Part shown: piece by piece, positions 36,288-45,922 of the stretch
Layout: each line of letters starts with the position of its first letter
Numbering within the stretch: position 1 is the first letter of the stretch
Assembly (NCBI GenBank): GCA_911810475.1
Contig: OU461276.1
Span: 1,786,001 to 1,850,000, forward strand
Source of the DNA: Candidatus Celerinatantimonas neptuna
Lineage (GTDB): Bacteria; Pseudomonadota; Gammaproteobacteria; Enterobacterales; Celerinatantimonadaceae
Length of the DNA: 64,000 nt
Direction: 5' to 3'
Notes under the pieces: generated by a model
The model's database searches: none
Told to the model about the DNA's origin: nothing
The model's input: the letters and a program-made list of their open reading frames with translations, nothing else
Position numbers and translations under genes: made by a program

Positions 36288-37232
36288 TTAGGCTTTGTTA
36301 AGCCAGGTCATATAGTCACGGACCCCCTCGGCAACGGTTTTAAATGGCTGTTCATAGCCCGCTGCGCGTAGTTTTTCGATGTTTGCCTGCGTGAAGCTCT
36401 GATAACGGCCTCTCAAGTGATCTGGGAACGGAATATACTCGATTCGACCTTTTTGATTAAAATCGACAACCGCCTGAGCAACTGCCTGGAATGGTTCGGC
36501 GCGGCCTGTCCCTAAATTAAAAATACCTGATTGTTCAGGATGTTGCCAGAACCATAGATTGACAGCACAGACATCTCCCACATAGACAAAATCGCGCTTT
36601 TGTCCGCCGTTAGGATACCCATCGATGCCTTCGAACAGTTTTGGGTTTTCGCCTTTATTTATTTGGGTATTCAGATGAAAGGCAACACTGGCCATTGAGC
36701 CTTTATGCTGTTCACGTGGGCCATACACATTGAAATAGCGAAAACCCACAACCTGAGATTTAATGTTTGGCAGTAAACGGCGAACGTAGTTATCAAATTG
36801 CAGTTTTGAATAGCCATAGACATTGAGCGGCCCTTCATATTGAGGGTCTTCAATAAAGGTATCGGTATCGCCATAAGTGGCAGCAGAAGAGGCATATAAG
36901 AATGGGATTTGCCGATCCAGACAATAATGCAATAACTCTTTGGAATACTCGTAGTTGTTTTCCATCATGAATTTGCCGTCCCATTCGGTGGTTGCAGAAC
37001 AGGCTCCTTCATGAAAAATCGCTTCGATGGGCCCCATATCTTCACCGGATACGATACGGGCAATGAAATCGTCTTTATCCAGATAATCGGCAATTTTGAG
37101 ATCGACAAGATTGACAAATTTAGTCCCATCTTTGAGATCGTCAACCACGATAATATCGTCGTAGCCTTGTTCATTGAGTGTTTTAACGATATTCGAGCCG
37201 ATAAAACCAGCTCCTCCGGTTACAATAATCAT
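36288..37232 (-). CDS. hldD: ADP-L-glycero-D-manno-heptose-6-epimerase
   Basis: This 314-residue short-chain-dehydrogenase-like epimerase makes the donor for WaaC and WaaF. NADP motif [16 protein letters not shown]; catalytic Tyr-Lys in [14 protein letters not shown]; substrate-region [14 protein letters not shown]. It begins the LPS transcription unit running leftward through waaF, waaA, GT2 and GT4. Confidence 0.96.
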   Translation of the reverse strand: MIIVTGGAGFIGSNIVKTLNEQGYDDIIVVDDLKDGTKFVNLVDLKIADYLDKDDFIARIVSGEDMGPIEAIFHEGACSATTEWDGKFMMENNYEYSKELLHYCLDRQIPFLYASSAATYGDTDTFIEDPQYEGPLNVYGYSKLQFDNYVRRLLPNIKSQVVGFRYFNVYGPREQHKGSMASVAFHLNTQINKGENPKLFEGIDGYPNGGQKRDFVYVGDVCAVNLWFWQHPEQSGIFNLGTGRAEPFQAVAQAVVDFNQKGRIEYIPFPDHLRGRYQSFTQANIEKLRAAGYEQPFKTVAEGVRDYMTWLNKA

Positions 37233-37329
37233 CTGGAATATCCTGTAATGTATTAAGTCTTTTGAGAATTTTAAATGTCGACCCGGACAATAGCAATTTA
37301 TCTTACTTTATTAAGCCGATAATTCATGT

Positions 37330-38442
37330 TTATTGACTTACCTGATGCCATTTTTGACAAAAGTGTAAAGCTGCTGCAATGACTTGATGCATATCGAAAT
37401 AACGGTACTGGCCCAGTCGGCCACCGAAGTGAATATGTTTTAACCTTGATGCTGACTGATAGTAGCGCTTATAGAGCGCCATGTTGGTTTCATCGTTTAT
37501 TGGGTAATAAGGCTCATCGCCTGGTTGCCAGTGACGGGGATATTCGTAGCTTATAAAGCTGTGTGGTGTGTCAACGGGCGCAAAATGCTTATGTTCAATG
37601 GTCCGGGTGTAAGGAATATGCCGTTCGGTATAGTTGATCACCGCATTACCTTGTACATTGGGGCTGTCAAAACGTTTGAGTTCAAAGTCCAGTGAGCGGT
37701 AACCTAACGCTCCAAAGCAGTGATCGAAATAGGCGTCGATAGGGCCGGTATAAATTGTAAAATGGGTTTGAGAGAGCCAGCGTTCCCGCTCTTTAAGAAA
37801 GTCACATTGTAACTGGACATCAACACCATCGAGCATCTGTCGGACCATTTCGGTGTATCCCTGCTCTGGGATCCCCTGAAACCGGTCATTGAAGTAATTG
37901 TTGTCGTAAGTCAGACGTAGAGGCAGTCTGCGAATGATAAAAGCCGGTAATTCCCTTGTATTTTTTCCCCATTGTTTTTCGGTATAGCCTTTAATGAGAC
38001 GCTCATAGATATCACGCCCGGCCAGCGCAATGGCTTGTTGCTCCAGGTTTTGAGGTTCGATGCCGTCCATTTCGGCCCGCTGCTGGCTGAGCTTTTGCTG
38101 TGCCTGTTCGGGGGTGGTGACGCCCCAGAGCTGATAGAAGGTATTCATATTAAACGGCAGGTTGTAGAGCTTACCCTGAAAATTGGCCAGAGGACTGTTA
38201 GTAAACCGGTTAAAGGTTGCAAACTGGTTGACGTATTGCCAGATATCAGCGCGGTTGGTATGAAAAATATGTGCACCATAACGATGAATCGCAATCGATT
38301 CTTTGATTTGGGTGTAGGCGTTTCCGGCGATGTGATCCCGTTTTTCAATGACTTTAATCCGATAACCGCGTTGTTTGAGCTGTTCTGCACAAACGGCACC
38401 GTATAAACCGGCACCGACAATTAATACGTCTAATTTGGCCAT
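37330..38442 (-). CDS. glf: UDP-galactopyranose mutase
   Basis: This 370-residue flavoenzyme converts UDP-galactopyranose to UDP-galactofuranose. FAD motif VLIVGAGLYGAVCAEQL, then IEKRDHIAGNAYT, the substrate-loop region KGYTEKQWG, and IHFGGRLGQYRYFDMHQVI at the C-terminus. It points to galactofuranose in the LPS or another surface glycan. No galactofuranosyltransferase is obvious among the neighbours, which are core genes. Confidence 0.94.
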   Translation of the reverse strand: MAKLDVLIVGAGLYGAVCAEQLKQRGYRIKVIEKRDHIAGNAYTQIKESIAIHRYGAHIFHTNRADIWQYVNQFATFNRFTNSPLANFQGKLYNLPFNMNTFYQLWGVTTPEQAQQKLSQQRAEMDGIEPQNLEQQAIALAGRDIYERLIKGYTEKQWGKNTRELPAFIIRRLPLRLTYDNNYFNDRFQGIPEQGYTEMVRQMLDGVDVQLQCDFLKERERWLSQTHFTIYTGPIDAYFDHCFGALGYRSLDFELKRFDSPNVQGNAVINYTERHIPYTRTIEHKHFAPVDTPHSFISYEYPRHWQPGDEPYYPINDETNMALYKRYYQSASRLKHIHFGGRLGQYRYFDMHQVIAAALHFCQKWHQVSQ

Positions 38443-38614
38443 ATTTTGTCCTGAGGTGGATGGTCTCTGGTTGCCTTGATTTTAACGAATCCAGACCCAT
38501 CGTCTGTGGCAAATCTTATTAATGGTAGCAGCAAGTTGCCTGCAATTAGAGCAGAACTTGTCGATGCCCCGGTTAGTGTTTACACTGCGTTGCAGTTGCC
38601 TATAGGAGAAAAAA

Positions 38615-39358
38615 GTGATTCCGCTGTGTTGTCATGACCTGCTATTTAAAAAACAGTCCGAGTTACTGGCGTCGCAGTTTGCGCTGCCTTGGCAAAAATT
38701 TGCGCCTCAAAGAGGCCTGTTTCTGGAATACAGCGAACTAGGGTTGGTCCTTAAGCTGGCTGATGAACCTAAGCTTAAAGGCGTTCAGGTCGATTTTGCT
38801 CATGGGCGCAGTCAGTATCGGCGCAAACATGGTGGCGCTGAAGCGGTGACCAAAGCCCTTGGAATTAAAAAAGGGCATCGGCCGGTGGTGTTAGATGCAA
38901 CCGCAGGGTTAGGGCGGGATGCATTTGTGATCGCATCTTTAGGGTGTCAGGTCAAAATGGTGGAACGCTGCGCTCCTGTTGCTGCATTGCTTAGTGATGG
39001 ATTGACAAGAGCGAGTTTAAACGTTGAGCTGGCCCAATGGCTCGAACAACGGTTAACATTGCATTATGCCAGCAGTCTTGAGGCGTTGGAGGCTTTAGGT
39101 GAAGGTGTTGATGCCGTGTATTTAGACCCGATGTACCCACATAAGAAAAAGTCGGCGCAAGTAAAAAAAGAGATGCGGCTCTTCCAGTTGTTGGTCGGTG
39201 ATGATCATGATGCCGATGATTTATTAGCCGCAGCTCGTAGTACCGGAGCCCGGCGTATTGTTGTCAAACGTCCTGACTATGCACCATGGTTGGCTGATGA
39301 AAAACCTCAGGCTGAGTTGAAGACAAAAAATCATCGCTTTGATATTTATTTGAGTTGA
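38615..39358 (+). CDS. rsmJ: 16S rRNA (guanine-1516-N2)-methyltransferase
   Basis: This 247-residue SAM enzyme has [33 protein letters not shown] as the SAM-binding part, [20 protein letters not shown] as the catalytic loop, and [25 protein letters not shown] as the N-terminal signature. It methylates G1516 of the small-subunit rRNA. It is a single gene. Confidence 0.95.
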   Translation: MIPLCCHDLLFKKQSELLASQFALPWQKFAPQRGLFLEYSELGLVLKLADEPKLKGVQVDFAHGRSQYRRKHGGAEAVTKALGIKKGHRPVVLDATAGLGRDAFVIASLGCQVKMVERCAPVAALLSDGLTRASLNVELAQWLEQRLTLHYASSLEALEALGEGVDAVYLDPMYPHKKKSAQVKKEMRLFQLLVGDDHDADDLLAAARSTGARRIVVKRPDYAPWLADEKPQAELKTKNHRFDIYLS

Positions 39359-39483
39359 TTTCCAGAGGATAACACGCCTTTAACTAGAGATTTTCAGTTG
39401 TTAAGCTTATCTTTGGCCTTTTTATATGAAATCGGGATTAATTGAAAATTTCTATGGAATAGTGACACGGGTCTAATTTCTCA
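39359..39483. other. intergenic region before the structured RNA candidate
   Basis: Part of a 334-nt gap between rsmJ and the flavoprotein gene. No ORF is supported. A TATGGAAT-like -10 at about 39453 is the best, weak, candidate promoter for the RNA that follows. Confidence 0.35.
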
Positions 39484-39631
39484 AACAAAGATGGAAAGCA
39501 GGGTTGCGTGGCTGCTAAGTCGAGGCTAGAGTAAATCCATCACGCAGGGATTCGCGTGATATGGAAAGAGATAACATCTGACCTTTGTTGACCGACAGAA
39601 GACGGGAGAAGCCATTGGCTTCTCCCTTTTT
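39484..39631 (+). ncRNA. candidate small structured RNA
   Basis: About 148 nt with a consistent fold: an outer stem AACAAAG (39484-39490)/CTTTGTT (39583-39589), an inner stem AGCAG (39497)/CTGCT (39512), a strong hairpin ATCACGC (39539)/GCGTGAT (39554-39560) with loop AGGGATTC, and a terminator hairpin with T run. The hairpin loop and two ATGGA sites carry GGA motifs, which CsrA-type proteins bind. There is no coding potential. It could instead be a leader of the downstream gene, but the terminator argues for a separate transcript. Confidence 0.45.
39604..39631 (+). terminator. Rho-independent terminator
   Basis: A perfect 10-bp stem GGGAGAAGCC/GGCTTCTCCC with a 3-nt ATT loop, then TTTTT. 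It is about 245 nt past rsmJ and directly follows the candidate RNA. Confidence 0.92.
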
Positions 39632-39692
39632 CTTTTTGTTTTACGGTAAAAATCGCTATGATGTCGACGTTTGAGACGATAGGGCATATTTC

Positions 39693-40877
39693 ATGCAAAA
39701 TTGGGACGTTATCATCATTGGCGCAGGGGCTGCGGGGTTAATGTGTGCAGCGCAGGCTGCTTACCGTGGACGAAAGGTTCTGCTCCTCGATAATGCTAAA
39801 AAAGCGGGTCGTAAAATTCTGATCTCTGGCGGAGGACGTTGCAATTTTACCAATATGCATGCTGAGCCTTCAGCCTATCTGTGTCATAACTCTCATTTTG
39901 TTAAATCAGCGCTTAAACGTTACAGCGCTCATGACTTTATTGAACTAGTTGAACGCCATGGCCTGCTTTTTCATGAGAAAATCCTTGGTCAGTTATTTTG
40001 TGATAACAGTGCGCAAGATTTACTTGATATTTTGTTGACTGAATTGAACTGGTCAGGCGCACAGCTTTCGCTGCGAACCGATATTCTGAGTGTGGAAAAG
40101 AGTGAATCCGGCTTTATCTTGACGACCTCACAATGCGCTTTACAATGCCAGTCGCTGGTGGTGGCTACCGGCGGTTTATCGATGCCAAAACTGGGGGCTA
40201 CCCCGTTTGGCCTGAAACTGGCTGAGCAATTTGGACTGCGTGTCTATCCGACCCGGGCCGGTCTGGTCCCTTTTACGTTACATGAGCATGACAAGAGACG
40301 CTTTGAGCCGCTGGCTGGCGTGAGTATTCCCTGTTCGGTTCGCAGCGAATCGGGCCATGTCTTTGAAGAAAGCCTGCTATTGACACACCGGGGGTTATCT
40401 GGCCCGGCAATGCTACAGATTTCAAATTACTGGCACCCCGGTGAAGCGTTATTCGTTAATCTTCTCCCACAGATTGATTGCAACGAATGGCTTAAACAGC
40501 TCGCCAGAGAAAAGCCCCGGGTGCAATGTAAAACGATTCTGAGTGATGTTTTACCTAAACGGTTTGTCGAGGTTTTTCTGACAGACCTGGCCGGTACGAA
40601 TATGGCGATTGGCCAGCTTCGCTCATCCGAACGAGAACAACTGGCCAGGCAATTAAACAACTGGCAGATCAAACCCAATGGCACAGAAGGATACCGCACC
40701 GCTGAAGTGACCTTAGGTGGGATAGATACCGATGAATTATCGTCTAAAACAATGCAAAGCCATAAAATCCCGGGGTTATATTTTATCGGGGAAGTGATGG
40801 ATGTGACCGGCTGGCTTGGCGGTTACAATTTTCAATGGGCCTGGTCATCCGGCTGGGCGGCAGGGCAAAGTGTTTGA
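39693..40877 (+). CDS. NAD(P)/FAD-dependent oxidoreductase, YhiN/HI0933 family
   Basis: This 394-residue flavoprotein has the dinucleotide motif VIIIGAGAAGLMCAAQAA at residues 6-23, the family signature KKAGRKILISGGGRCNFTN, and the C-terminal closing segment YFIGEVMDVTGWLGGYNFQWAWSSGWAAG. The biochemical role of the family is not established. It is a single gene, full length. Confidence 0.92.
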   Translation: MQNWDVIIIGAGAAGLMCAAQAAYRGRKVLLLDNAKKAGRKILISGGGRCNFTNMHAEPSAYLCHNSHFVKSALKRYSAHDFIELVERHGLLFHEKILGQLFCDNSAQDLLDILLTELNWSGAQLSLRTDILSVEKSESGFILTTSQCALQCQSLVVATGGLSMPKLGATPFGLKLAEQFGLRVYPTRAGLVPFTLHEHDKRRFEPLAGVSIPCSVRSESGHVFEESLLLTHRGLSGPAMLQISNYWHPGEALFVNLLPQIDCNEWLKQLAREKPRVQCKTILSDVLPKRFVEVFLTDLAGTNMAIGQLRSSEREQLARQLNNWQIKPNGTEGYRTAEVTLGGIDTDELSSKTMQSHKIPGLYFIGEVMDVTGWLGGYNFQWAWSSGWAAGQSV

Positions 40878-41182
40878 TTGTATTTGTTGTCGTTACAACC
40901 ATAAGCTGGTTGTTTTGATATTGGGGGCCGACCATTGTTCTAGATTTTATCTGGTCAATTTTCTCTCAAAGTGAGCTACGGTTCGAATTGGAATTTCATA
41001 TTATTTGCTAGTTTGAAAATAGGAATAGATAGCAAGAGGTAAAACCGCATTCTATCTTTTTCTAAGAATAATTCATGTAAGTAGTAAGGCATTATCACCG
41101 TTTGGGAGGGTTAAGAATGCAAAAGCCTGAGATTATATTCAGACTAGTTTTAGATATATACAAGGCATCTAATGACAAAAAT
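40878..41182. other. intergenic region at the left edge of the AT-rich accessory stretch
   Basis: About 0.3 kb without a supported gene; base composition becomes AT-rich from about 41000. Confidence 0.35.
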
Positions 41183-41548
41183 TTATTGATATAAACAGTA
41201 TTCTATTAGCTGTTGTTGCATGTTCTGTTTGGTTCTGAGGAACAGCAGTAAATCTACGATTATTGCAGCTTCACCCTCAGTTACTTCATAAAGAACTCTG
41301 AAGCCATTATCTATAGTGTGTCTGATAGAGTTTATACCTAACTCCAGCAATTCAGGAGATCTTGAATAGCTAAAAGGATGGTCTTTGACTTGTGATTGAA
41401 AATGTTCAATCACATCTTCTACTTTAGTTATCACATTTACTTCATCAGACCACTGACTTAAATATGTAATTGTATTATCGAGCGTTTTTTCAAATGTTTC
41501 TGCTACACGAATTTTAACGGGTTTTTCTTGATTCATTGGTGTTGGCAC
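41183..41548 (-). CDS. RelE/ParE-superfamily toxin of a type II toxin-antitoxin pair
   Basis: This 121-residue protein (117 if started at ATG 41536) has the helix-strand order of ParE/RelE toxins: KIRVAETFEKTLDNTITYLSQW, then INSIRHTIDNGFRVLYEVTEGEAAIIVDLLLFLRTKQNM with the strand that usually carries catalytic or interaction residues. It overlaps the antitoxin gene end. Whether it cuts mRNA or blocks gyrase cannot be told from sequence. Confidence 0.78.
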   Translation of the reverse strand: MPTPMNQEKPVKIRVAETFEKTLDNTITYLSQWSDEVNVITKVEDVIEHFQSQVKDHPFSYSRSPELLELGINSIRHTIDNGFRVLYEVTEGEAAIIVDLLLFLRTKQNMQQQLIEYCLYQ

Positions 41549-41795
41549 TCACTATTTGTTTACGTTCAGACAAACGAGTACGGAGACTATCCAATGTACC
41601 TACACGCTCATTTGCAATGTCTTGCTTAGCAAACATGACTAACTTCATCAGAGCTAACGCATTGTCACGTCGTTCTTTTTCTTCATATGACTCAACAACA
41701 TACTTAGGCACACCATTTTGTGTAATTACTAAAGTTTCATCTACCGGCAAGTCTGCCGCATTTTTTTTCAAATAACTTACTGTTTCAGTTCTCAT
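41514..41795 (-). CDS. Phd/YefM-family antitoxin
   Basis: This 93-residue protein starts MRTETVSYLKKNAADLPVDE and contains LVITQNGVPKYVVESYEEKE, the Phd/YefM DNA-binding fold, followed by a charged C-terminal tail that would hold the toxin. An in-frame start 19 codons upstream is unlikely. As the first gene of the pair it should repress the shared promoter upstream of 41795. Confidence 0.82.
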   Translation of the reverse strand: MRTETVSYLKKNAADLPVDETLVITQNGVPKYVVESYEEKERRDNALALMKLVMFAKQDIANERVGTLDSLRTRLSERKQIVSANTNESRKTR

Positions 41796-43051
41796 ACTGA
41801 TTACCTTATGACTTATAGTCAGTAATAATGTATAAACAACGCAATTCGACATCTCGTTGATTCAAATGGGGAATTTTATACTCAGCTATATGCAAAGTGC
41901 ACTCATCTTTACTTATGTGCTGTAACAATTGCTAACTCAGATATTTTTCTCTTACATTGACATTGGCTTAAATTTAAACCAAATATAGACCAGTATCAAT
42001 AAAAAGGCTAAATTTAGTTTTTTATTAGACCGATCAAAGTCTAGCTGACTACATTGGTCCATCTAGTCTATTGGATGCTGTTTTCAAATGATTTTGGTCA
42101 TCAACCATATGAGCTCAGTGATAGCAAGGGTCTGTGATCTTTTTAAAATGCTGAATGATGAAGGGCTCTTTTTCTTCTATTTATGGCTGATTTGTTTGTT
42201 ACTGGTGATTTCTGTTGAAGTAGACTTTTCACTTGTTAGAAGATGCTGAGTACATCCTTGCTTTTAGTCGGCGTATAGGATGCCTTGGAAAATTATCCCC
42301 TCATTCAAGTTGTTGTAGAAAAATCGACTCGTTGTTTTATATTTTATAATGCTTAATACTTTTTGAAAAATTTTAAGTGAAATATAGATAGATATCAAAA
42401 AATTTATGCTCAGAGACTTTCTGATCCAGATGATATCTAATTGGATGAAAAACAAAAAATAATGGTTATATTTGGAATAATAATCCAATTATTTATTTCT
42501 ATTGAAAATAATATTGTTTGTTTCAAGTTTATCTAATGTTGAGTTTTATTTTATTTTTATGGACATGATAAAAATTACTTTACATAAATTGATTAATATA
42601 TCATTATGCACCCAGATAAATGATTAGCTATTAATAATTAAGAGATTTGGGAATGATATGATATGATTTGGGTGAAGTGCTTTTATGAGTGACTTTTGTA
42701 TTTATATATTATGAATGATAGTTAATTTTATGATTTTTAAATATGGGGCGTTATACATGGGATAAATAAAAGAATTTTCTGATTCTAATTTTCAATTAGA
42801 TAGCAGGAATTATATATAATTTTTATTATGCGTGAATCTTGGTTATCTGATTAGAATTCTATTCTATTGGTATAAGTAGATATCAGTTTTGTATCGATAA
42901 AATAGAATTTTACTATAAGTAATGAGCATATATGGATGTCGAATCTATTAGATGTGTTATTAAAATGAATGAATATCATGTAACTAATAATGTATTGTCA
43001 TCTGTAGATGAGTATCTATATAAAATGAAACCCCCAAAAAAGGTATTAACT
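41796..43051. other. long AT-rich non-coding stretch
   Basis: About 1.25 kb between the toxin-antitoxin pair and a small secreted-peptide gene. The DNA is strongly AT-rich with no ORF of recognisable family on either strand. It is probably foreign DNA or eroded genes; the promoter of the peptide gene should lie near its right end. Confidence 0.4.
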
Positions 43052-43255
43052 ATGATTAAATCATTTTGTAAAGTAGGTTTATTAGGCGCTGTTCTTTGCG
43101 GTATAAGTTTAACTGCTTCTGCTACAACAGTAACTGGTAAGGTTGCAGGTGTTTCTGCATCTCAAGCGGGCAGCCTATCTCAGCAGCAGATACTAGATGC
43201 TCTGTTATCTGGCCATAAACTCATTTCTAATCTAACAATTACTACATCTAAATAG
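43052..43255 (+). CDS. secreted small protein of unknown function (67 aa)
   Basis: The product has a signal peptide MIKSFCKVGLLGAVLCGISL plus TASA and a mature part of about 43 residues, TTVTGKVAGVSASQAGSLSQ … LISNLTITTSK, without cysteine. AAAGG lies 8 nt before the ATG. An in-frame ATG at 42932 would place 40 extra residues before the signal peptide and is rejected. It is unrelated in sequence to the tandem peptides at 19-20 kb but similar in design: Sec signal, tiny mature chain, no partner gene. Confidence 0.6.
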   Translation: MIKSFCKVGLLGAVLCGISLTASATTVTGKVAGVSASQAGSLSQQQILDALLSGHKLISNLTITTSK

Positions 43256-43859
43256 TATGTAATTGATGAGCTACCTTTAAATGAGTGTGAGCTTCTCATT
43301 TTATCGTGAAAGCATAAATTGAGGGGCTTACGGTAAGATAGCATAAATCCTTGGTTAGTTTTCTATTGATAAATATTTTTAGTATTAGAAATAATTTTTA
43401 TATTTATCTCTTATTTGAACAAGTTGAAATATAAAAATATTAGGTAAATTATTAAATATTGGTTAATCCAATAAGCAACATATAAACTTTTCGATTTTAT
43501 CACAGCTATTATGAAGAGATTATTTCAAAGTATTCGTGTAAAATTTTGTTACAAAAATTATCTATAAATCGAATTGATAGCTTCAGATAAATAATGATTT
43601 TCTATTACTATCAATCAGATCATTATTCAATAGGCTGATCCAATTATTTACTAATTTCTGAGCTGTTTTCTGCTTATGTTGATACTGAATATCAGTGTAA
43701 TGAAGCCTGATAACTTGTCGCTCTCTTTCGTGATAATTGGGTTGATCGTCAAGGTAAGTCAAGTTCCATTTTTGTAAAAAACGACTATTTAAAACAATGA
43801 GTTATTCGAAGTGATAGCACTTCGAATTAAATAAAAAGATAACAAATAGAAGATAGAAC
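43256..43859. other. AT-rich intergenic region with one perfect inverted repeat
   Basis: About 0.6 kb without a supported gene. A 10-bp inverted repeat (ATTCGAAGTG, ATAG, CACTTCGAAT) lies at 43804-43827, followed by an A-rich run and not by Ts. Confidence 0.4.
43804..43827. repeat. perfect 10-bp inverted repeat
   Basis: Arms ATTCGAAGTG and CACTTCGAAT around ATAG, about 35 nt before the nitroreductase remnant. It may be an operator or a hairpin of an old transcript. Confidence 0.55.
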
Positions 43860-44502
43860 AGGACTTGTCAATTACCAATACCTGAACAACATGTAATTAA
43901 GTTTTCTAATCCTGTGACAATAGGTGGAATGCCATTGTAAGCAGCCATTAACAAGAAATGCTCTGTACTAGAAAGTAAACCTGATCTTATCTCGATGCAG
44001 GAACTTTCTAATATTCTGTGGGTTGCTTGTGGTTATAATCGTCCGTAATCTGGTGTTGGCATTGATGTCGAGGGATGTGGTGGGGCACCAAATGCTCACA
44101 ACTGGCAAGAAATTGATGTTTACATTTTAACCGGGCAAGCGGTTCGCTTGTATCACCCAGAAGGGCACTTTCTTAAAGAAGTTCATGATCAGGATATTAG
44201 GGTTTTTACCAGTAATCTGATTCAACCTTTTGCAGCCCAGGTGTCTGTTAGCTTAATCTGCGTGACCGATTTTTCACGGATGCACGATACAGATGATTGG
44301 GACCGCAGGGTCTTTCCCTGGGCAAATGCAGGGGGGCGTGTTGAAAATGTGGATCAGTATTGCACTTCTTGATTTGGCAACGGTATGTCGGGCCATGTTT
44401 GATCGACCCGTCCTGATTCGGGGTATGAAAATAGGTAACCACCAAATGATTAGTTTGCAGCAATGCATAGTCTATGAAAGCAAAGATGAACAGACTGATT
44501 AA
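43860..44502 (+). pseudogene. nitroreductase (SagB-type) pseudogene
   Basis: Pieces read as one nitroreductase: QLPIPEQHVIKFSNPVTIGGMPL, stop, AAINKK…ELSNILWVACGYNRP, stop, APNAHNWQEIDVYILTGQAVRLY…, then after a frameshift near 44370 ATVCRAMFDRPVLIRGMKIGNHQMISLQQ. Flavin-binding and dimer segments are recognisable, but two in-frame stops and one frameshift make it non-functional. Confidence 0.75.
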
Positions 44503-44544
44503 CCTCAGCGACCATATTCTGTTTAGCTGAGGTTGAATGGGCAA

Positions 44545-45384
44545 TTAACAGAGATAGTTTATTTTAAATTTATTCTCTTCTTCGCTGATGTACGCAAAGC
44601 CCGATGTTCCCAAATGCATCCCGCCAATTAGAAGGTGAGCTGAGCTGGCCATTTTCAGTACATTCGCTCGCGTTAAGCGGGCTATGCTTTGATCGCAATC
44701 GAAAGCAATCGCAACATCCGGATGAACAATTTGAATGTAGGGGAAATGAACGATATCTCCCCAAATCAGTAATTTTTGCCCTTCTGATTCAATCATATAT
44801 CCGGTGTGCCCGGGCGTGTGACCAGGCAGGGGAATCGCCTTAATTTCAGGGAGTATGTCAGTGGAATTAAAGGCCTGAAGCTGATTACTGTATTCAGAGA
44901 ATACTTTACGGGCAATGGCAAAGTTGCCCTGGGCTCTTTCGCTGGCTTGTTCCATCTGTTGGTCACTTGTCCAGTAAGCCAGTTCATTTTGATGCAGCAT
45001 TAACTTAGCATTTGGGAAAACGGGTTTCTCTGATGGTAGCAATAGCCCGCCGATATGGTCGGGATGGGCATGAGTCAAAAGGATTGTGTCGATATCCAAA
45101 GGGGTGATGTTCATTAATGCTAAGTTATCTTTTAAAAGACCACCCCATGGTTTTATGCCGCCTGCGCCACTGTCGATTAAAATTGTTTGTCCTTTACCCT
45201 GTATTAAATAACAGCCTATATGGATGGATGCCGGATCATCGACTCCCGCAGCTGATTGAATTTGAAGGGCATTTTGCTTTTCGATATTTGAGAGGAAGTT
45301 GATATCGGTGTTGAGGTATCCGTCGCTTAATCCGGTAATTGTGAAGTCGCCGATTTGTTGGTGTGGAAAGAGTCCATGAGCCAT
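44545..45384 (-). CDS. metallo-beta-lactamase-fold hydrolase
   Basis: This 279-residue protein has the binuclear metal site: LTHAHPDHIGG (HxHxDH), PLPGHTPGHTGYMI, LIWGDIVHFP, and the C-terminal IGGMHLGTSGF. It resembles lactonase-like or other small-ester MBL hydrolases. The start at 45384 (MAHGLFPHQQIGDFTITGLSDGYL) is preferred; an upstream ATG at 45450 adds 22 residues of low-complexity look. There is no signal peptide, so it is cytoplasmic. The substrate is unknown. Confidence 0.82.
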   Translation of the reverse strand: MAHGLFPHQQIGDFTITGLSDGYLNTDINFLSNIEKQNALQIQSAAGVDDPASIHIGCYLIQGKGQTILIDSGAGGIKPWGGLLKDNLALMNITPLDIDTILLTHAHPDHIGGLLLPSEKPVFPNAKLMLHQNELAYWTSDQQMEQASERAQGNFAIARKVFSEYSNQLQAFNSTDILPEIKAIPLPGHTPGHTGYMIESEGQKLLIWGDIVHFPYIQIVHPDVAIAFDCDQSIARLTRANVLKMASSAHLLIGGMHLGTSGFAYISEEENKFKINYLC

Positions 45385-45922
45385 AAAATAATTCCCAGTT
45401 GAATAATCCGGTGTGGATGCTTTATCGCAGACGTTTGGGTAACGTGACATCCTTTGAATATGCTGAGTCGAGTCTCAACAACAATTAATACAGTAACATG
45501 CCAATGACGTTTCTAATATATGATTCAGGATGCCTGTTGATATCGGTTATAGTCTTTTTTGCCAGTTGTGTATGGCCTAGCTGTTTGATTACCGGGGGGC
45601 AGGCCATACAGGTATTATTCAAATACAATCTAGAATTAGCTTTCAGCCAAAAATTCGTTGATGATAGACTCGCTTTCAAATTTCCAGTAGCCAGACATGA
45701 GTTCTTTGGACCCTGTGGGCTGAAAGTCGGGATTACACCCGTCAAAAGTACACTTTGGGATGCGCTTTAATTCAATTTAATCAGGGCTATCCATCTGATG
45801 AAACGGGGAAAAGGACGACTGAACTTGCTTTAAAATTTTGGCTTTTTGAAAGATAGAATATTAATATTGAATTTGTAACTTGTACTATAATATATATATT
45901 GTATAGATACGAAAAAATATAT

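Noticed and set aside
45498-45790. Small ORFs on both strands between the MBL hydrolase and the ATPase
   Set aside because: No ribosome site or family match; a minus-strand stretch (GSKELMSGYWKFESESIINEFLAES) looks protein-like but is bounded by stops, so it is at most an unidentifiable fragment.
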